Positions 43,372 through 52,682 of a DNA stretch of 62,981 nucleotides are shown here, one piece after another. A program made the translations under genes and the position numbers. Origin of the DNA: Fimenecus sp045613065 (GTDB lineage Bacteria > Bacillota > Clostridia > Oscillospirales > Acutalibacteraceae); NCBI GenBank assembly GCA_045613065.1, contig JAZLAH010000009.1, positions 1 through 62,981 on the forward strand, read 5' to 3'. Within the stretch, counting starts at the first letter, position 1; every line of letters starts with the position of its first letter. The notes under the pieces were generated by a model. The model saw only the letters and a program-made list of their open reading frames with translations, ran no database searches and had not been told where the DNA came from.

Positions 43372-44829
43372 ATGAAACTTTCTTCAAAGCTTAATAAGAT
43401 TTTTGTAACAGGAGAGAATTGGTCAACAGAGCCTGCTGAAAGAGCAAGCTACTATTCATATTTTGCAGGACAAAATATGATTTACACGCTTTTTAATGTG
43501 TGTCTTACCACTTATCTGTTGTTCTTGGGTATCGACCCCATAAAGTCAGCAACAGTAATGCTTATCGTCAAAGTTTGGGATGCTGTAAACGACACATTAT
43601 TCGGTGCTGTATTCGATTTAATCAAGTTCAAAAGCGGAAAAAAATATCTTCCTTGGATACGAATTTCAACTATACTAATTCCAATTGCAACAATACTGAC
43701 ATTTATTATACCGTCAGGTTCTTCACAGACGGTTAAGTTAGCTTGGTTTGCTATCGCTTACATACTTTGGGATACTGCATACACTCTTTGTGATGTGCCG
43801 ATTTTTGGTATTCTGACATCTATGAGTCAGAGCATTGACGAACGAAACACTATTCAGTCATACAAGAGTATTGCTACTTACGCAGGTGTTGGTATCACAT
43901 CTACACTTGCAACGGTTCTTGTCAGTGAAAAGGTTGGCATGAACTATGGTATGATATCTATAATTATTTGTGCTATTGCATTCGCTTTAATGTCACCTGC
44001 ATCATTCAAACTTAAAGAGCGTTTTCATGCAGAGGGTGAAGAATCATTTACTATCAGAAAAATGTTCTCATACCTTTTTAAGAACAAGTATTTGTTTATA
44101 TATTATTTGGGACTTTTCTTCTATTCATCACTCAGCATCGGTAATGCATTCACACTTTATGTTTCTTATTATTTGTTTAATAGTGCATTGTTCTCCATTC
44201 TTGTAGGAGCAATCGGAACAGTTCCACAGCTTATCATTTCTTTGATGTTGCCTAAAATTATTCGTAGATTTGATAAGATGAAAGTTAATCAGATATGTTT
44301 ATTACTTTATGTTGTACTCAGCGTTATTATGTGGTTTGTAGGCTATGGTAATGCGGTTGTTTATATAATTCTCTTCACTATTCGTTCAATTCCGTTAGCA
44401 GTAGTCAGTCTTGAAATGTTTATGTTTACACCTGACTGTGCAGAATATGGTCGATTCAAAAGCGGTACAGAAGCAAAAGGTATAACCTTTGCTGTACAGA
44501 CATTTATGGCAAAGCTTACAGGCTCTATTTCCGGTGCGTTGGGATTGTTTATTCTCGGTCTCGATTCAGTTGGTTGGAAAGTTGTTGAGGTAGGTTCGTT
44601 CCAGGAACTGGAGCAAAGTGGAGTAACACAGACTCCTCATGCACTCAATATGCTTTGGCTTATCTTTATGCTTATTCCGGCAATAGGTGGCTTTTTGGCA
44701 TTTATCGTTTGGTCTTTCTATGATTTAAAGGACAAGGATGTACAGATAATGATTGATTGCAATACAGGAAAAATCACAAGAGAAGAAGCAATGAGTAAGA
44801 TGTCAAAAAAATATGATATTGAAAAGTAG
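43372..44829 (+). CDS. GPH-family sugar-cation symporter (MFS)
   Basis: Transporter of 485 residues with about 12 membrane helices. It starts after AAGGAGGAG. Family features are YFAGQNMIYTLFNVCLTTYLLFLG near residues 26-49, the loop DAVNDTLFGAVFD near 67 (cation site region of MelB-like proteins), and a C-terminal cytoplasmic tail. The substrate, probably a glycoside or oligosaccharide, is unknown. A short TGACC-GAT-GGTCA inverted repeat sits in the 36-base gap upstream. Confidence 0.85.
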   Translation: MKLSSKLNKIFVTGENWSTEPAERASYYSYFAGQNMIYTLFNVCLTTYLLFLGIDPIKSATVMLIVKVWDAVNDTLFGAVFDLIKFKSGKKYLPWIRISTILIPIATILTFIIPSGSSQTVKLAWFAIAYILWDTAYTLCDVPIFGILTSMSQSIDERNTIQSYKSIATYAGVGITSTLATVLVSEKVGMNYGMISIIICAIAFALMSPASFKLKERFHAEGEESFTIRKMFSYLFKNKYLFIYYLGLFFYSSLSIGNAFTLYVSYYLFNSALFSILVGAIGTVPQLIISLMLPKIIRRFDKMKVNQICLLLYVVLSVIMWFVGYGNAVVYIILFTIRSIPLAVVSLEMFMFTPDCAEYGRFKSGTEAKGITFAVQTFMAKLTGSISGALGLFILGLDSVGWKVVEVGSFQELEQSGVTQTPHALNMLWLIFMLIPAIGGFLAFIVWSFYDLKDKDVQIMIDCNTGKITREEAMSKMSKKYDIEK

Positions 44830-44851
44830 GAACAATAAAAGGGGAATATTT

Positions 44852-46279
44852 ATGAAAAAAACAATTACTAAAATCATTTCACTTATTCTTGTGTTATGTA
44901 TGGCGTTTCCGTTGGTGGCAACTGCTATTGCTGGGAACGAGGTTACAAGAGTAAGTGTCACAATAAATGGTGACTCAAAGACATCAAGAGGCTTTTGCTG
45001 GTACACAGATGAAAAAGCAGGAACAGATGTGCAGGTAGCTCCGGTGGGTGCAGACTTGACAAAGGCTGCAATCATTGAGGGTATCAGTTATCCATCCATG
45101 AAAAAGTACGTACATAAGGCAGAAGCAGATAATCTTAAGCCAGACACAAAATATCAGTATCGTGTAGGAGATAGTGAATCAAATGTGTGGAGTGAAATCG
45201 GTTATTTCACAACATCAAGCAAAACAAATGATGAGGCAAACTTTATTGTTATTTCTGATGTTCAGGCAAGTAATGAGGAGAATTTCTACAAAGCATCTCT
45301 TGTTATGAAAGAAGCAGTTAAAACTATGCCTGATTATGAATTTGCAATCAATTTAGGTGACTTTGTAAATGATTGTACAAATGAAGAATGGGATAGCTAT
45401 TTCAGAAACTTTGCTTTTTCAAATATGAATACAACACTTGTTCCTGTTGCAGGAAATCACGAAGGTAATTTGCAGTGGTTCAAGTTTAATAATATGTTTA
45501 ACATTGGTGAAGCAGAGGACAGTTCAGTTATTACAGGTTGTTATTATTCATTCGACTGGGGTGACGCACATTTTGCTGTGCTTAACTCAAATGATATGTA
45601 TCCTATGTCAGCATCACAGATTAACTGGCTTAAAAACGATATGAACTCTTCTGATGCACAATGGAAAATCGTGCTTACTCACAGAGCACTCTATTCTGCA
45701 GGAAAGAATATCAATAAACCTGACACAATAATTATGAGAAATCTTCTTTTACCTATAATTGATGAGCTTGATATTGATGTTGTGTTTGCAGGTCACGACC
45801 ATATGTATTTAAGAACTGAACCTGTAAAAGGTGAAAAGGCTCAGGATACACAGACAGTTACAGAAGTATGGAATGGAAAATCAACAACATTTGCGTTGAA
45901 TCCTGATGGCACAACTCATATTTTGCCATCAACAGCAGGTACAAAGCGTTATGGTGTAAATGAAGACGCAATTCCACCAATTCTTGAGAATTCTGCAGTA
46001 GCAAGAGATACAAAGGATGGTGGTGTGTTTGCAACAGTAAGCCTTGATAGTGAGCATTTTGTTTATGAGGCATATATGGTAAATGATGAAACAAACGAAA
46101 AGACACTTATCGACTCTTATGCTATCAAAAAGACAGAAAAAGCACCTGCAAATGACAGTTATACTGAATTGCCAACAGACAGAAATCAGGAAACAGCAGA
46201 ACAGCATATAACTACATTTGTTGTAGAAATCTTCAGAATGATAATCAGTTATTTCAAACTTTTATTCAGTCTTATATAA
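44852..46279 (+). CDS. Secreted purple acid phosphatase-like metallophosphoesterase with C-terminal membrane anchor
   Basis: Protein of 475 residues from the ATG at 44852 (AAAGGGGAA upstream). A signal peptide covers residues 1-25, then an N-terminal Fn3-like purple acid phosphatase domain, then the metallophosphatase domain. Metal motifs in order: ISDVQ near 140, NLGDFVND near 170, AGNHEG near 203, LTHRALYS near 275 and FAGHDHMYLRT near 312. The first block has Gln where many phosphatases have His or Gly. The last about 20 residues (FVVEIFRMIISYFKLLF) are hydrophobic and may hold it on the outer face of the membrane. The substrate is unknown. Confidence 0.88.
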   Translation: MKKTITKIISLILVLCMAFPLVATAIAGNEVTRVSVTINGDSKTSRGFCWYTDEKAGTDVQVAPVGADLTKAAIIEGISYPSMKKYVHKAEADNLKPDTKYQYRVGDSESNVWSEIGYFTTSSKTNDEANFIVISDVQASNEENFYKASLVMKEAVKTMPDYEFAINLGDFVNDCTNEEWDSYFRNFAFSNMNTTLVPVAGNHEGNLQWFKFNNMFNIGEAEDSSVITGCYYSFDWGDAHFAVLNSNDMYPMSASQINWLKNDMNSSDAQWKIVLTHRALYSAGKNINKPDTIIMRNLLLPIIDELDIDVVFAGHDHMYLRTEPVKGEKAQDTQTVTEVWNGKSTTFALNPDGTTHILPSTAGTKRYGVNEDAIPPILENSAVARDTKDGGVFATVSLDSEHFVYEAYMVNDETNEKTLIDSYAIKKTEKAPANDSYTELPTDRNQETAEQHITTFVVEIFRMIISYFKLLFSLI

Positions 46280-46291
46280 TGAGGTGAAATT

Positions 46292-46780
46292 ATGAACGGA
46301 ATGACTCGCAGAGAACAGCAGGTTACAGATATAAACGAGATTATTGAAATTCTCGAAAAATCAAAGGTTGTTCATGTTGGTATGATTGATGGTGACGAGC
46401 CATATGTTGTGCCAATGAATTATGGATATGTTCTCAACGACGGAAAACTGACTATTTATCTTCACGGTGCAAGACGAGGTAGAAAAATAGATGTTATAAA
46501 ATCAAATCCAAAGGTTTTCTATGAAATGTGTTGTGATATTATACCTTTTGAAGGTGAAGTTGCTTGTAAATATGGCATCACTTATGCTTCAATTATGGGT
46601 AGGGGACTTGCAACTCTTGTTGAAGATGTTGAGGAGAAAAAACAGGCACTTTCACTTCTTATGAAAGCACAGACAGGAAAAGATTTTCAGTTTGAAGAAA
46701 AACTTACAACTGTTGTAAGCATTATAAAGATTGATACACTTGAATTTACTGCTAAAAAAAGACCGTTTCCTAAAAAATAA
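46292..46780 (+). CDS. Pyridoxamine-5'-phosphate-oxidase-like flavin protein (NimA-like)
   Basis: Split-barrel FMN-binding protein of 162 residues. Family features are SKVVHVGMIDGDEPYVVPMNYGYV near residues 24-47 and IYLHGARRGRKIDVIKSNPKVFYE near 54-77, typical of the NimA/5-nitroimidazole-resistance group, in which a His (here in LHG) contacts cofactor. The C-terminus ends with EFTAKKRPF. The reaction is unknown; the group includes nitroreductase-like and heme- or F420-related proteins. Confidence 0.85.
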   Translation: MNGMTRREQQVTDINEIIEILEKSKVVHVGMIDGDEPYVVPMNYGYVLNDGKLTIYLHGARRGRKIDVIKSNPKVFYEMCCDIIPFEGEVACKYGITYASIMGRGLATLVEDVEEKKQALSLLMKAQTGKDFQFEEKLTTVVSIIKIDTLEFTAKKRPFPKK

Positions 46781-46801
46781 AGTAAAGGCGAAATTTTAAC
46801 T

Positions 46802-48079
46802 ATGAATAATGACAGATTCAGTGTAAAAGAGACAATAGCTGGGATTTTAGTGGTTTGTCTTGTAGTTGCAGCAATTTTGCCGTTACCTTTTGGTGGATAT
46901 AAAAAGTTGTGGGCAAGACTTACGGAAGAACCAATCGACTATACTTATATCCTTGTTCATGGTATGGGTGGCTGGAGCGAAAATTCCGGAATGAATGATG
47001 TTACACCATATTGGGGGACATCGTCAGGAAGTATTTCAAAATATCTTCGTTCAGAAGGTTATCTCGTTGAGGAAGCAACAGTAGGGCCTTTTTCAAGTAC
47101 TTGGGACAGAGCATGTGAGCTCTATGCACAACTTATGGGAACAACTGTTGACTATGGAGAGGCTCATAGTAAAACTCACGGACACGAAAGATATGGTAGA
47201 ACATATAAGACTCCACTTGTTGAAAACTGGGGAACTCAGACTGATGGTGGTCAGACAAGAAAAATCAACCTTATAGGTCATTCCTTTGGTGGAAATACTA
47301 TCAATCTTTTCACAAGTATCCTTGAATATGGTGTTGAAGCAGAAATTCAGGCAAGTCCTGAAGATTGTTCACCTTTTTTTACAGGTGGCAAAGGTGAATT
47401 TGTAAACAGCGTTACAACTCTTTGTGCACCTCATAATGGCTCAACTCTCTTTTATGTTGTTGACCACGGAAATCTTGTGGAAACGGCGTTGAATGTGCTT
47501 TTTGCAACAGGTGGAATAGGCGATAGATATAACAGTAGTCTTGTGGATTTTCAGTTGGAGCATTTTGGTATTAAGTCAGGTGAAGATAATACGATTTCAC
47601 TTGTAAATGGTGATTTCAGCAAAGGTAAAGATAATGCCTTTTACGATTTATCACCTGATGGCGCAGCAGAGCTTAATAAGACAATAAAAACAGTTGAAAG
47701 TGTGTATTATTTCTCATTTGCATACAACACAACGAAGAAATCCACATTTTCCAATTACCAGATACCTATTTCATCAACCATGGTTGTACTTATGCCATTG
47801 GCTACATTAATAGGAAGATATACTGATACAAAATTTGATGAAACATGGCTTCCAAATGATGGACTTGTAAATGTTGTTTCAGCACAATGTCCTGCAGATG
47901 AGGTGTTTGTTGAATACAATGAGCAACTTGAAGATGTTCAGCGTGGTTGTTGGTGTGTTTTCCCAACAATTGAGGGTGACCACGGTGCTGTTATTGGTAT
48001 GAACGGAAAAACCAACGAAACACGAAAATTCTATACAGACCATATAGCATTAATAGATAATTTACCAAGAATAAGATAA
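46802..48079 (+). CDS. Lipase-like alpha/beta hydrolase, membrane-anchored
   Basis: Protein of 425 residues with an N-terminal hydrophobic segment (about 13-33) that is a signal or anchor. The hydrolase core begins YILVHGMGGW near residue 50 (oxyanion region). The nucleophile elbow GHSFGG puts Ser at 161. A candidate Asp is in DGLVN near residue 355 and a candidate His in GDHGAVIG near 393. The layout resembles staphylococcal-type (family I.6) lipases, including TLCAPHNGST after the elbow. The natural substrate is not known. Confidence 0.85.
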   Translation: MNNDRFSVKETIAGILVVCLVVAAILPLPFGGYKKLWARLTEEPIDYTYILVHGMGGWSENSGMNDVTPYWGTSSGSISKYLRSEGYLVEEATVGPFSSTWDRACELYAQLMGTTVDYGEAHSKTHGHERYGRTYKTPLVENWGTQTDGGQTRKINLIGHSFGGNTINLFTSILEYGVEAEIQASPEDCSPFFTGGKGEFVNSVTTLCAPHNGSTLFYVVDHGNLVETALNVLFATGGIGDRYNSSLVDFQLEHFGIKSGEDNTISLVNGDFSKGKDNAFYDLSPDGAAELNKTIKTVESVYYFSFAYNTTKKSTFSNYQIPISSTMVVLMPLATLIGRYTDTKFDETWLPNDGLVNVVSAQCPADEVFVEYNEQLEDVQRGCWCVFPTIEGDHGAVIGMNGKTNETRKFYTDHIALIDNLPRIR

Positions 48080-48082
48080 TTT

Positions 48083-49045
48083 ATGATTACAGTAAAAAAT
48101 AATAATTCAGATATTGTAATAAAAGCTTTTGATGACAGAAAAATAGAATATGCTTTTCACGACATTGACGGAACACATTCGCTTATCCGTGACTGGCCTC
48201 CCGTTATGAGCATTTGTCTTTATGATGTAATCGAAAACGGATTGCCTGATGATTTTGACAGTCAGGAAAACGTGAAAAGACTCATTTCAGTTGCAGGTAC
48301 AATGACTTTGCCTGAAACAGATGCTTTTTGTGTGGAGTCAGCAGGTCTTTCTGCATTAACTCAAATGGAATGGGCAATTCGAAGAGCTGTTCAGGAAGGC
48401 AAAATATCCATTTCCTGTAATCAGGATACAAATGCACAGATTATTGAAAGAATCAATAATGGTGAGGAATATTATGATGATTTGCCTGAAACTGCTGAGA
48501 TGAATGAAATGCTCAAAAGTCAGACACCAAGGCTTTTTAAGCTTTATGAAGCGGTTCTTAATGGATATTGCAGAGATAAAAATCTTGTTCTTGCAAGGGG
48601 AAATCCCGAAAAATTCCAAGTAAAAGGTTCTTTTGATTTTCTTAAAATTTTACACGAAAATGGCGTGAAGAATTATTTTGTAACAGGTGCAGTTGTAGAA
48701 AAAGGTATGGGTATGCATGAAGAAGTGGAGGCACTTGGATACACCATCGGAAAAGGTGAATTGATAGAGGATATTATCGGTTCAACCTGGACAGAAAAGA
48801 AACCAAAAGACGCTGTTATGAAAGACCTGATTAAAGAGTTGAATATTTTAGCTGAAAATGTTCTTGTCATCGGTGATGGTAGGGCAGAAATTCAGGCAGG
48901 TGTGGAACTTGGTGCATTAGTAATAAGTCGATTACCTGAAAACGCAACATATCAGCGTGGTTTACATAAAAAACTTGGCACGAATGTAATTGTAGAAGAC
49001 TTTACAAGTAAGGATTTTTATAGTCTTTTTAATGAGGTGGAATAA
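48083..49045 (+). CDS. HAD-family phosphatase-like protein
   Basis: Protein of 320 residues with an unusual HAD arrangement. The DxD motif is DIDGT with Asp27 and Asp29 near the N-terminus. A long alpha-helical cap of about 160 residues separates it from KNYFVTGAVVEKGMGMHEE (motif II Thr near 205) and from VLVIGDGRAEIQAG near 263 (motif IV acidic pair). Such proteins act on phosphorylated metabolites. It overlaps the SIS-domain gene by one base, so a shared sugar-phosphate pathway is likely. The substrate is unknown. Confidence 0.8.
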   Translation: MITVKNNNSDIVIKAFDDRKIEYAFHDIDGTHSLIRDWPPVMSICLYDVIENGLPDDFDSQENVKRLISVAGTMTLPETDAFCVESAGLSALTQMEWAIRRAVQEGKISISCNQDTNAQIIERINNGEEYYDDLPETAEMNEMLKSQTPRLFKLYEAVLNGYCRDKNLVLARGNPEKFQVKGSFDFLKILHENGVKNYFVTGAVVEKGMGMHEEVEALGYTIGKGELIEDIIGSTWTEKKPKDAVMKDLIKELNILAENVLVIGDGRAEIQAGVELGALVISRLPENATYQRGLHKKLGTNVIVEDFTSKDFYSLFNEVE

Positions 49046-49635
49046 TGGATAATATTTTTGAAAGATATCCTGACCTTAAATGCTGTGAAAATGATATCGA
49101 AAAAGGGTTAAACCTGATAATTGAAACATACAAAAACAATGGAAAAGTCCTTGTTTGTGGTAATGGTGGCAGTGCGTCGGACTGTGAGCATATTGTCGGT
49201 GAACTTATGAAAGGCTTTTTGCTTAAAAGAGGAATAAAAGACGCCAGATTTTCACAGGAATTGAAAGAAAATCTTCAGGGTGCTTTACCTGCAATCTCTC
49301 TCTGTAGTCAGACAGCATTGATGACCGCTTTTAATAATGACCTTAATCCTGATTATGTTTTTGCGCAACAGGTTTACGGCTACGGAAACGAAAACGACTT
49401 ACTCATTGCCATTTCAACATCAGGCAACTCTAAAAATGTATTGAAAGCAGTTGAGGTTGCAAACTGCATTGGTGTCAAAACACTTGCATTAACAGGTGGT
49501 GACGGTGGTAAAATCAAAGAAAAAGCAACAGTAACTATTTGTGTTCCATCAAGTGAAACGTATAAAATTCAGGAATATCATTTGCCAATTTACCATTATC
49601 TTTGTGGTAAAGTTGAAGAAGAATTTTTTAAATAA
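49045..49635 (+). CDS. SIS-domain sugar-phosphate isomerase-like protein (GmhA-like)
   Basis: Protein of 196 residues with one SIS domain. GKVLVCGNGGSASDCEHIVGEL near residues 33-54 and DLLIAISTSGNSKNVLKAVEVA near 112-133 are the substrate-binding loops, as in phosphoheptose isomerase (GmhA). The C-terminus (IQEYHLPIYHYLCGKVEEEFF) matches that family. Gram-positive bacteria may use such enzymes for heptose-containing wall glycans. Tightly coupled to the HAD gene. A bidirectional terminator follows. Confidence 0.85.
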   Translation: MDNIFERYPDLKCCENDIEKGLNLIIETYKNNGKVLVCGNGGSASDCEHIVGELMKGFLLKRGIKDARFSQELKENLQGALPAISLCSQTALMTAFNNDLNPDYVFAQQVYGYGNENDLLIAISTSGNSKNVLKAVEVANCIGVKTLALTGGDGGKIKEKATVTICVPSSETYKIQEYHLPIYHYLCGKVEEEFFK

Positions 49636-49644
49636 GATAGAAAA

Positions 49645-49680
49645 AACTCCACTTGCATTAAGCAGTGGAGTTAATTTTTT
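49645..49680. terminator. Bidirectional terminator
   Basis: AACTCCACT / AGTGGAGTT stem with a ten-base loop, six A upstream and a T run downstream, between convergent stops. Confidence 0.88.
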
Positions 49681-51265
49681 ATTTCTCAATAAATTTGCCG
49701 TAGTGTTTAGGCTCCATAATTTTTGGACCAAAGGACATTACTTTATTGAATAATTTAAGAATTGTTTTATTTGGTATCATTTGTTCAAAGAATCCACCAA
49801 GGTTATTGATAATTTCAGCGCCTGATGGGGAGCTTGACGGAATCATAACAACCTTATCTTTAGGACGGAATTCAAAAATAAGATTTCGTTTTGCAACAGT
49901 CTGAATAGGACGAATAGTTACAAGTAAGCTTTCGTTATCAAGCCACATAGCATTTGCACAAACGGTAAAATCAATCTTACCTAAAGTGATTTTTGAATAA
50001 CGATAACGACCATCAAGACCTAAAATAATAGTATTGGTTTCAAATCCCTCAGACCAAGTCATACGGCATTCTTTCTCGTCAAAATCAAACTTGACCATAT
50101 CAATATTGCCTGGTTTATCTGTAAGCATATATGTAACAGCCATTGGCAAAACGCTTAACTGGAAGCCAGTCAGGTTGAGAAGAAGTTTTTTACGGAATTT
50201 GATATATCTGTCATTTATTATGTTTTCAGTTGATGGACGGTCACTTGGGAACAATGGTTCAACATTTGTGTTTTCAATCTGTTCTTCCTTTTCGTCTATC
50301 TCTTCAAATGCTCTTGGGAAATATTTGAAAAGATATTCAAGACAACCTGTTTCGTCAGTAACAGCAGATGTAACGATTACTGCAGCGTCATATTCTGGAA
50401 TACCGATACCGAACTGTGAAAACATACCATCTGAACGGAATGATGTTTCGTCAATACTGTTTTTCCAGAAACAATAACCATATCCGTATGAAGCGTCAGT
50501 TCCGGGACGATTGTAATTATTATCAATCTGATTTTTCGTTGCCTCAATAGTCCAGAATTCAGGAATAACCTGAACTCCGTTATACATACCTTTCTGTAAA
50601 TAACAGAGAGTAAGCTTTGCAATATCCTCAGTTTTGATATAAAGTCCCCAGCCACCTGCTTCAACACCGTTTCGGTCAGTTTCCCAGAATGGGAAATCAA
50701 TTCCAAGTGGTTCGAAAAGACGAGGAGTAAGATATTCTCGCATACTCATACCGGTAACTCGGCTGATAACTGCAGAGAGCATAAAAATATTTTCGTTGAT
50801 GTAAAGGAATTTTTCACCTGGTTCAAAAACCCAAGGTGAATTTATGTAGTCTTCAATCCAGTCAACCTTACTTTTATCTGTAAGAAAGCTTGGCTGTTTA
50901 CCTGATGACATTCTTAAAAGATTCTGGATTGTAAGTTTCTGGAAGCGTTCATCAGGCTTTTTCGGTGGATAATCAGGAAAAATATCAACAAGCTTTGTGT
51001 CAAGAGAAATAAGACCCTCACTGATAGCAAAGCCTATTGCTGTGCTTGTAAATGATTTACTGATTGAATAAACCGCCTGTGGTGTGTCCTTATTATATGG
51101 CTCGTTATACCACTCAATGGCTACTTTACCGTGACGGATAACCATAAGACTATGATATTCATAGCCTTTTTCAATAGCGTTATTCAAGAACTGCTTAACG
51201 ACCTTTAAGGATACCCCAATATCCTTTGCTGAGTCAGCTCTTGGAATAAATTTGCCAACTGACAT
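49679..51265 (-). CDS. Beta-lactamase-fold serine hydrolase (class C/CubicO type)
   Basis: Protein of 528 residues from the ATG at 51265, with GGGGTGG upstream; the GTG at 51274 lies inside that site. The catalytic motif is SISK at 67-70 (Ser67, Lys70) and the second motif is YIN at 155-157. A C-terminal extension of about 180 residues with beta strands follows the catalytic domain. No signal peptide is seen, so it is probably cytoplasmic and acts as an esterase or D-peptidase rather than a true beta-lactamase. The gene is 11 bases behind gtrA-like 51277. Confidence 0.85.
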   Translation of the reverse strand: MSVGKFIPRADSAKDIGVSLKVVKQFLNNAIEKGYEYHSLMVIRHGKVAIEWYNEPYNKDTPQAVYSISKSFTSTAIGFAISEGLISLDTKLVDIFPDYPPKKPDERFQKLTIQNLLRMSSGKQPSFLTDKSKVDWIEDYINSPWVFEPGEKFLYINENIFMLSAVISRVTGMSMREYLTPRLFEPLGIDFPFWETDRNGVEAGGWGLYIKTEDIAKLTLCYLQKGMYNGVQVIPEFWTIEATKNQIDNNYNRPGTDASYGYGYCFWKNSIDETSFRSDGMFSQFGIGIPEYDAAVIVTSAVTDETGCLEYLFKYFPRAFEEIDEKEEQIENTNVEPLFPSDRPSTENIINDRYIKFRKKLLLNLTGFQLSVLPMAVTYMLTDKPGNIDMVKFDFDEKECRMTWSEGFETNTIILGLDGRYRYSKITLGKIDFTVCANAMWLDNESLLVTIRPIQTVAKRNLIFEFRPKDKVVMIPSSSPSGAEIINNLGGFFEQMIPNKTILKLFNKVMSFGPKIMEPKHYGKFIEK

Positions 51266-51276
51266 TTTAACCACCC

Positions 51277-51705
51277 CTATTTATTATCCTTTTTCTTGAA
51301 AACAAGAAATTTTCCTATTACATAATTTCCGACTGTCACTATCACCATAGCAACAATTTTTGATATATTGTAATTTATCTGTAAAAGTGTAGAAAGAACA
51401 AACATTGTAGCCATATCAAGAAGAAGAGTAAACAATCTTGAAGAAATAAAAGCTAAAAATTCTTTTAAGATGTTTTGTTCTTTGCTTTCAAAAACAAAAA
51501 TTCTGTTTGCAAAATATGAAAAAACAACAGCACCTATCCAGGAAATTACATTTGCAATCTGAAGTTCAATCGAATTATTACCATCAAGAATTGTCCATGT
51601 GCTGCCGTAAAAGACACCCATACTGACAACGGTAGTAAGTCCACCGACAATAATGTAATTGATAATTTCTTTGTGCTTTTTATAAAGCTCAATAATATTA
51701 TTCAT
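51277..51705 (-). CDS. GtrA-family membrane protein
   Basis: Small four-helix membrane protein (142 residues) of the GtrA family, which moves or flips prenyl-linked sugars. The ATG at 51705 overlaps the end of the glycosyltransferase gene, with GAGGAT upstream. A longer start at 51723 would lie deep in that gene. Family features include YIIVGGLTTVVSMGVFY near residue 17 and a C-terminal VGNYVIGKFLVF. The pair GT2 plus GtrA is typical of bactoprenol-dependent glycosylation of wall polymers. Confidence 0.88.
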   Translation of the reverse strand: MNNIIELYKKHKEIINYIIVGGLTTVVSMGVFYGSTWTILDGNNSIELQIANVISWIGAVVFSYFANRIFVFESKEQNILKEFLAFISSRLFTLLLDMATMFVLSTLLQINYNISKIVAMVIVTVGNYVIGKFLVFKKKDNK

Positions 51706-52672
51706 TGTCAAAATCCTCGTCAAAAGATTTTGATTTTGCTTTTAAAACCTCTTTTTCAATATAAACCGGTCTGTTTTTACCTTGGATATAGGTTCTTGCA
51801 AGGTACTCTCCAACAACACCTATAAGCAAAAGCTGTACTCCACCAAGGAAAAGAATAAGAACAACAATAGTTGCATATCCCGGTACATCCACCCCAAAGA
51901 AAAGCTTTTGTATAATAACTACGAACATATAAAGGATAGATGCAATAAATGTAAAAATACCAACACCTGTTGCAAATTTCAAAGGTAATGTTGTAAATGC
52001 AATAATGCCTTCAATAGCGTATTTAAGAGATTTGAAGAATGGCCATTTTGTTGTGCCTGAAAATCTTTCTTCAGCAACATAAGGCATATAATGTGTGTTA
52101 AAGCCTATCCAAGAGAAAATTCCTTTTGAAAAACGATAATATTCAGGTAATGAGAGAATCGCTTCGGCAACTCTTTTTCTAAAGGTTCTGAAATCGCTTG
52201 CTCCTTGGAAAAACTCTGTTTCGCTTGCAATATTGATATATTTATAAAAGTTCTTTTTCATAAAGGACATAAATTTGCCCTCGATTCTTTCCTCTTGGAA
52301 AGCAGCAACCATATCGCAATCTTCATTTTCTAAAAGATGCTCAACCATTTTTACGACAATTTCAGGTCTTTGCTGTAAATCAGCATCAATAATTGTGACA
52401 AAATCACCTTTTGCATGACGAAGTCCTGCAAGCATAGCAGCTTCTTTACCGAAATTTCGTGAAAATTCGATTACAGAAACAACGGATGAATATGATTTGT
52501 ATAATTCTTTAAGATTCTTTGATGTGTTGTCACTACTACCATCATTTACGAAAATCATTTCAAAAGAGTTAATTGCTTTTGGCATTTCCTGAAAAGCATT
52601 AACAGTTTCTTTGAAAAATGGCATTATATTGTCTTGCTCGTTATAGCAAGGGATAATTAAAGAAAGTTTCAT
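51698..52672 (-). CDS. Glycosyltransferase family 2 (GtrB/DPM1-like)
   Basis: Membrane glycosyltransferase of 324 residues that makes a polyprenyl-phosphate-linked sugar. GT-A fold motifs: SLIIPCYNEQDNIMPF at the N-terminus, FVNDGSSDNT near 45, the metal-binding TIIDADLQQRPE near 94, and a QxxRY-like region near 186 (FSKGIFSWIGF). Two C-terminal membrane helices lie at about 225-255 and 262-290. Overlap with a GtrA gene supports a polyprenyl-sugar flipping system. Confidence 0.9.
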   Translation of the reverse strand: MKLSLIIPCYNEQDNIMPFFKETVNAFQEMPKAINSFEMIFVNDGSSDNTSKNLKELYKSYSSVVSVIEFSRNFGKEAAMLAGLRHAKGDFVTIIDADLQQRPEIVVKMVEHLLENEDCDMVAAFQEERIEGKFMSFMKKNFYKYINIASETEFFQGASDFRTFRKRVAEAILSLPEYYRFSKGIFSWIGFNTHYMPYVAEERFSGTTKWPFFKSLKYAIEGIIAFTTLPLKFATGVGIFTFIASILYMFVVIIQKLFFGVDVPGYATIVVLILFLGGVQLLLIGVVGEYLARTYIQGKNRPVYIEKEVLKAKSKSFDEDFDNE

Positions 52673-52682
52673 AATTGTTTTA

